This document shows positions 59,907 to 64,000 of a stretch of DNA of 64,000 bases, in pieces (position 1 is the stretch's first letter; each line of letters opens with the position of its first letter). Source of the DNA: Panax quinquefolius (Eukaryota > Streptophyta > Magnoliopsida > Apiales > Araliaceae); contig CM035160.1 in the NCBI GenBank assembly GCA_020205615.1, positions 10,639,821 through 10,703,820 of the forward strand, written 5' to 3'. Position numbers and translations under genes: made by a program. The notes under the pieces were generated by a model. The model worked only from the letters and a program-made list of their open reading frames with translations. It did no database searches and had not been told where the DNA came from.

Positions 59907-62900
59907 TTATCTCTGTTTTCTTGGTCTTTTGTGTGGAGGTGGATTTGCATACTCCTCAGCCCTTCTCTTCCTTTGAGCTTCCTCATTTCTTGTTAACTCT
60001 TCCAGCTCACTTAGACTTAGAACTGGATTCTCTTCATGTTTGTGCATAAATGCAGGATCTCCAGTTGGCATTCGGATGCGTATAGTAGTCACGTCTTGCG
60101 AGCTAGGAGTTGGCTCCTGATGACTCAGAGGAATAGCTGATACAATTTCCTGCTGACCAGATCGTTGAGTCTGATGATGTGATGGTCTTGCAGGAGGGCT
60201 TCCTTTCTTGAATCAGTATGACCTCCTCCTCCTCTGCCTTGGCTTCCTCGATCTCCTTTCCTTTCTTATTCTCCCCTTTATGTCAAAGATCAAGGGTTCA
60301 ATATCGACGTACATCCTATTTACTCCTTGGACAAGCTCGTTGAGTTGGCTTTGAGTTTGAAAGCAATGTCCTCCCTATTCTCATTGATCGCTTTTTTCAC
60401 TTCTAACTTCTTTGTTTTGGAGGATCAGTAAGAATCATCATTATGCTTCTCCCGATTGGCATAAGATTTCCGGAAGTCATAAATGTAAGCTTTCGAGTTG
60501 AGAATATTGTCCAAAGATAATTTGATGTTGATGATCTTGGTTTTTTCAGATCTCAAGCATAGCCTCTCTTTGTTTGGCAAGAACCTAGAAATGGATCTCA
60601 TCTCTCGTCGATATACTCTTGAAATTTCTTTGATAATTTCCCTTAGCTTCGTAGAAGTGAGCTCGTGATTCATTATACTAGGGAATTTGTTTTGCGACTT
60701 GTATCATTTGATTCATCAGCATGTTCGTAAGGTCGAGTGAGATTCCGTGCTTGCTTGATGGACTTGATCATTTGCTCGTAAGTTTCTTTTCGGATCATCC
60801 TTGGTGGGCGGTCGGGAAAGTATCAGTTGATTGAGGATTGTCCATTTGAGGGTTCTTAGTGGAGATTGAGCTTGCAAGTTGTACAAAGCAAGATCAAGAC
60901 CTGAAACAATCGTCGCGATGAGGAGGTGGTATATCGGTTGGAGGAGCTTGGGTTTGGACATTTGGGATTGGTGACTCTACGATTTCAATGTTTGACTCTA
61001 CGATTTGGCTTGAGTCTGGAATCGTAGAGTTGGTTATTTGAGGGAGCAGGGTAAGGTTGATTTCTTCTGGTTCTTCAGTTACAGAATTTTGGGATTCTAC
61101 AACTGGAAACTGATTTAATGGGTTAAGAATCACTTCCAGCCATTTAGGAAATTCATAGAATTGGCAAAACGAAGATGATGGCAGGTGATTAACTCTAATG
61201 CTTGTAGGGATAGTCAATACCTCAGGTTTGGCATTTGATGAGGAATGGTCTGTAATCAGCTTTTTGGCGAAGATGACTTCCCCCGAAAATCCGTGAGCCG
61301 AATCTGTGATTCTTGGATATTCCTCAAGCTCCGTAACATGTGGTCCCATGATTTTAGAATTTGAGCTCGATGGTATGCCATCATGGGTAGGTAAGAGAAT
61401 ATCTGATTGTAAAGATAGCTTCTATATCCATCCTTGTCCTCATAAATGATTTGTAGGTCATCATCATCTTCTTCCTCTTCACTATCTCCATTTGAGGATT
61501 CCATTATCTCAATGGCCTCTAGAATGTTTGGCATTGGTTCATCTTCATCTTGAACAAGAACCTCTTCTTCAAATTTATTGGGATCATTGAGGCTCCCCTC
61601 AATATGATCATCTTCTTGAGGTTTAGAAACTCCCCCTCGGGTGGAGCATTTTCCTCTTGGTTGCTTGGGGCGCTTCTACTTTTGCGCATGCATGCTTCTC
61701 TTGGCTTCTTCAAGATTTTTCTCATTCTCAAGAATATACTTCTTGACCAGCCTTCTCTTTGCTTTGCTGGTTTTAGTCACCACTTCTGGACTCTTTTGAG
61801 TCTTTGTTTTGCCTCGTTGATCAGCCACTTTCCTTGAAGCAGCTTCCTCCATTTCTTCCACACTTGGCCTATTTTTAGATAACAGCAGAGTCTCTACGAT
61901 CGAAGAAACTGTTGTTCTTTTGGACTTATGACCAGTCTTGTTCTTCTTTACGATTTGTGAAATGGTGGCTTGATCTTCTTCAGCTTCTTCTTGCTGTTGC
62001 ATCTTCCTTAGCCTCCTTAGAGTCTCTATGTCGAGGACTCTGCGCAGAATATTAGTTGTTGATCCTTGAGGCTCTTCAACTTGTCTTGCTCTCGACTTCC
62101 TTTGCCCTTGCTTTTTTCGGCAAGGGTAGGGTTTTCCTCTTGTCTCGCTTCTCCTTCTTCTTCAACTTCTTTGACAATGCATACATTCCTCCTTAAAAGC
62201 TTACTTTCTTTTGTTCCTCGGATCTCTACTTGACTGTCATCATTCGAACGAACTCAATGAGGTTCCTTTCCAGCTTTTTGAACAATCAGCATGTCATTCT
62301 TCTATTTGGGTTGATGGCTTCTCCTTCATTATCCCCAATTTTGTCACCCAATGCAGATGCGCAGAATGATGCTAATGAACCTCCCATACAAAGATCTTTG
62401 GGGTACTTTCGTTGATTTCTTCGAGCTTACGATCTACTTGTCGATCCATTCGAGCAATCTGTTTTCATAGTTGAGTTGAGTTCCATATACTATAGTTGCA
62501 TGAGCTTAAGTTTGAGCCTCATTTATCGAAGTCACGACTGAGCTCTCTGCAGCAGATGCATTTCCCAATAATGTCGACCAAAATTCATACCTCTCGAGGG
62601 AACTCCTTCTTTTGTAGCCTTTCACGAGAGGGTTCTTCTTGTGATGCATCTTCTTCATCCCTCTTGAAATCTTATGCTATCTAGAAATGGATGCCCCACA
62701 TTCTTGAAACCTAGGGCCGATTAGACGCCTTCTTCCCTAGCTTTATTTCAACTCCTCTAACTCGTGTGGTGATGGTGTTGTTTTCAGATACTCCATTTTG
62801 TAGAACTCCTTCACCAATTTAGGATAGATGAGTGTATCGGTGATGGCGCCTCTTGAGTCCCGCCTTCTTTAGTAAGGCTAAGATCTTGTGAAACTTTGGT

Positions 62901-62963
62901 GGAGCGGGTTTTGAATTCACAAAACAGCAGTCATGAGTCTTAAATCATATTAGAAGCAGCCAT
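59907..62963 (-). pseudogene. Long 3' ORF of the SIRE-like element (env-like position), frameshifted
   Basis: About 1000 codons when frame changes are ignored; the longest open piece is 151 residues (60894-61349). Start taken at ATG 62963-62961 (M-A-A-S-N), because it follows a CT-rich leader and leads into H-D-C-C-F-V-N-S-K-P-A-P-P-K-F-H. Near 62760-62830 an L-V-K-E-F-Y segment followed by V-R-G-V-E-I-K-L-G resembles the 'putative plant transposon protein' domain often found in such 3' ORFs. Further on: basic linkers (61676-62002), an acidic run E-E-E-E-D-D-D-D (61440-61490), I-V-E-S repeats (60972-61031), an R/K/E-rich segment (60425-60673), and a basic C-terminus H-K-R-P-R-K-Q-R before the stop at 59907. 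I see no signal peptide or membrane span, so an envelope role is not supported by sequence. Function unknown. Confidence 0.65.
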
Positions 62964-63021
62964 TGATTCTTTAGTTAAGAAGAGAGATACTGCTGAGCTT
63001 TTGTCTGAGTTAGGGTTTTAC

Positions 63022-63051
63022 TTTGAGAGAGAGAGAGAGAGAGAATGAGAG
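63022..63051 (-). repeat. (CT)n microsatellite in leader of the 3' ORF
   Basis: gagagagagagagagagaga on the plus strand, CT-rich on the sense strand, about 60-90 bp upstream of the ORF start. Next to it the sense strand reads AAAACCCTAACT, a telo-box-like motif seen in many plant 5' leaders. Confidence 0.75.
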
Positions 63052-63234
63052 ATAATCTTTTGAACTTCAGATTTCAAAATCACGGTTCAAATTTGTACTT
63101 GTAGCTTCCCTCGCTCTTTTTGACTTTGTGGGACAGGTGTTGCATTTTACTTGGCTCTACGATTTTGACTGTTTAGGAATGTACTGATTTGCCCTTTGAG
63201 TCTTCAGTGCTGAGATGTCCTCAGGATGACTACG

Positions 63235-63455
63235 ATCGTAGAGATAGTCTTCTGATTGTTGAGTCGGTTCTCCATTCGTAGAGTCCGTCCCCACGATCGT
63301 CGAGTCCGTCCGGCAGCTTGTTGAGTCCGATCAAGATTCGTAGAGTCCGTCCGTGATCGCTTGAGTCCGAACAAAGATTTGTAGAGTCTGTCCTGCGATC
63401 GTCAAGTCTGTCTTACGATCGTCGAGTCTGTCCTACGATCATCGAGTCTGTCCGG
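63235..63455 (-). repeat. About 20-bp tandem repeats (acgatcgt.gagtc.gtcc)
   Basis: Around nine to ten units of the type tacgatcgtcgagtctgtcc, with the first half varying (attcgtaga, gatcgcttga, atttgtaga). It lies between RNase H and the 3' ORF, with outliers at about 63170, 63640 and 63730. The unit contains the same gatcgt core as the LTR cluster. Confidence 0.82.
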
Positions 63456-63789
63456 ATACTAGTGATGAGTTTTTTTTTGACTAAGCATTCTTTTTAAGGT
63501 AACTCAAGAAGGGCCAACCTCTTGGTGTGTTTCAAGGGTTAGGTTTGTCCCTGAGGCACCTCTTGGAGAGATTGTTTTGTTATAAAGCTTGTCATCACAG
63601 GATTCACTTTGCTTGTTGAAAGGGCTTTTGGTCATCGTCGAGTCTGCACTTATGAAAGTTCAGTCTTTGCTGCGATCATTGAGGTAGTTATTTGTTCAAA
63701 TTTCACGATCGTGATCTTTCCTTTATCATGTCTACGATTTTGAGTGCGACCTTTATATCTCTATGGTTAGCCTAATCTAGAGCATAGAT
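63456..63789 (-). other. Spacer after the copia RNase H
   Basis: Non-coding on both strands as far as I can see. A few more gatcgt words occur (63640, 63710). Confidence 0.55.
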
Positions 63790-64000
63790 TCATGGTTGAA
63801 GATTTAGCATGCCTAGCTCACTTATTAACTTGTTAAATCTGGATTCATATAATGGTTTAGTAAAAACATCAGCAAGTTGATTTTCAGTAGGGATATATTG
63901 TAAAGAAATAGTTCTATTTTGCATACGATCCCTAATGAAGTGATACCTTATCTCTATATGCTTGGTTCTAAAATGCATAACAGATTATGAGTTATTGCTA
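63790..64000 (-). pseudogene. copia RNase H C-terminus (partial, cut by window edge)
   Basis: A 62-residue open stretch (63790-63978) has the classic copia RNase H ending: H-I-E-I-R-Y-H-F-I-R-D, then Y-I-P-T-E-N-Q-L-A-D-V-F-T-K-P-L, then L-G-M-L, and a stop. Upstream (63979-64000) the frame continues with one stop codon (TAA in 'aactcataatctg', sense strand). The domain would degrade RNA in the RNA/DNA hybrid. The rest of pol lies beyond the window. Confidence 0.88.

Larger units (their letters stand above)
58161..64000 (-). mobile_element. SIRE/Maximus-type Ty1/copia element, 3' half (continues past the window)
   Basis: Minus strand: RNase H end (63790-64000), a spacer with tandem repeats, a long 3' ORF (62963-59907), purine tract, 3' LTR (58161-59707). 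A large extra ORF after RNase H is the hallmark of the SIRE/Maximus branch of Sireviruses. The RNase H, RT and upstream genes plus the 5' LTR lie right of 64000. The left flank 'tatca' (58156-58160) would be the target duplication to look for. Confidence 0.78.

Noticed and set aside
63235..63455. CRISPR-like look of regularly spaced short repeats (also 26745-26935)
   Set aside because: Units are head-to-tail without unique spacers, in a eukaryotic retrotransposon; ordinary tandem repeats.
1..64000. Host protein-coding, tRNA or rRNA genes
   Set aside because: No exon-like open stretch outside transposable elements and no cloverleaf or rRNA text recognised on either strand; the initiator-Met-like words are primer sites only.

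Overview
The window is plant nuclear DNA, most likely from a eudicot: AT-rich, repeat-packed, with no host gene I can support. Nearly all of it is LTR retrotransposons. Positions 1-52739 hold nested, tandem and inverted copies of two related Ty3/gypsy chromovirus families (called A and B here). Their integrase tail with a chromodomain-like end, about 2.7-kb LTRs and an initiator-Met tRNA primer site fit the Tekay/Del lineage. Positions 52740-64000 hold a third, related LTR fragment (C), a Ty1/copia LTR, a MULE-like foldback element with a 9-bp target duplication, and the 3' half of a SIRE/Maximus-type copia element that leaves the window at the right edge.

Layout. 1-1168: LTR A fragment, minus. 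1169-11334: full-length element A1, minus. 11335-14713: deleted element A2, minus, sharing an LTR with A1. 14714-15756: plus LTR A debris with a small palindrome made of LTR ends. 15757-23132: element A3, plus, with most of RT and RNase H gone. 23133-24862: broken B1, minus. 24863-35088: full-length B2, minus. 35149-52739: element A4, plus, split by A5 (41210-48614, minus, no 3' LTR). 52740-54202: LTR C. About 54298-56029: copia LTR, plus. 57037-58078: foldback element. 58161-64000: 3' LTR, long 3' ORF and RNase H end of a SIRE-like element, minus.

Each Ty3 element would encode one polyprotein in the order gag (two zinc knuckles), aspartic protease, reverse transcriptase, RNase H, integrase with chromodomain-like tail, bounded by a primer site and a purine tract. 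None is intact: every copy is cut into pieces of at most about 180 residues by small indels. Some spelling differences follow the strand of the window rather than the family (primer site, LTR end, a 14-bp repeat). This suggests that part of the decay is strand-biased consensus error in the assembly rather than mutation. The most unusual part is the SIRE-like element: a roughly 1000-codon 3' ORF behind a CT-rich leader, and a palindromic word (half-site ACTCTACGATC) scattered through its LTR, its 3' ORF and the spacer before that ORF.

Domain limits inside broken polyproteins are approximate. All similarity statements are by eye.
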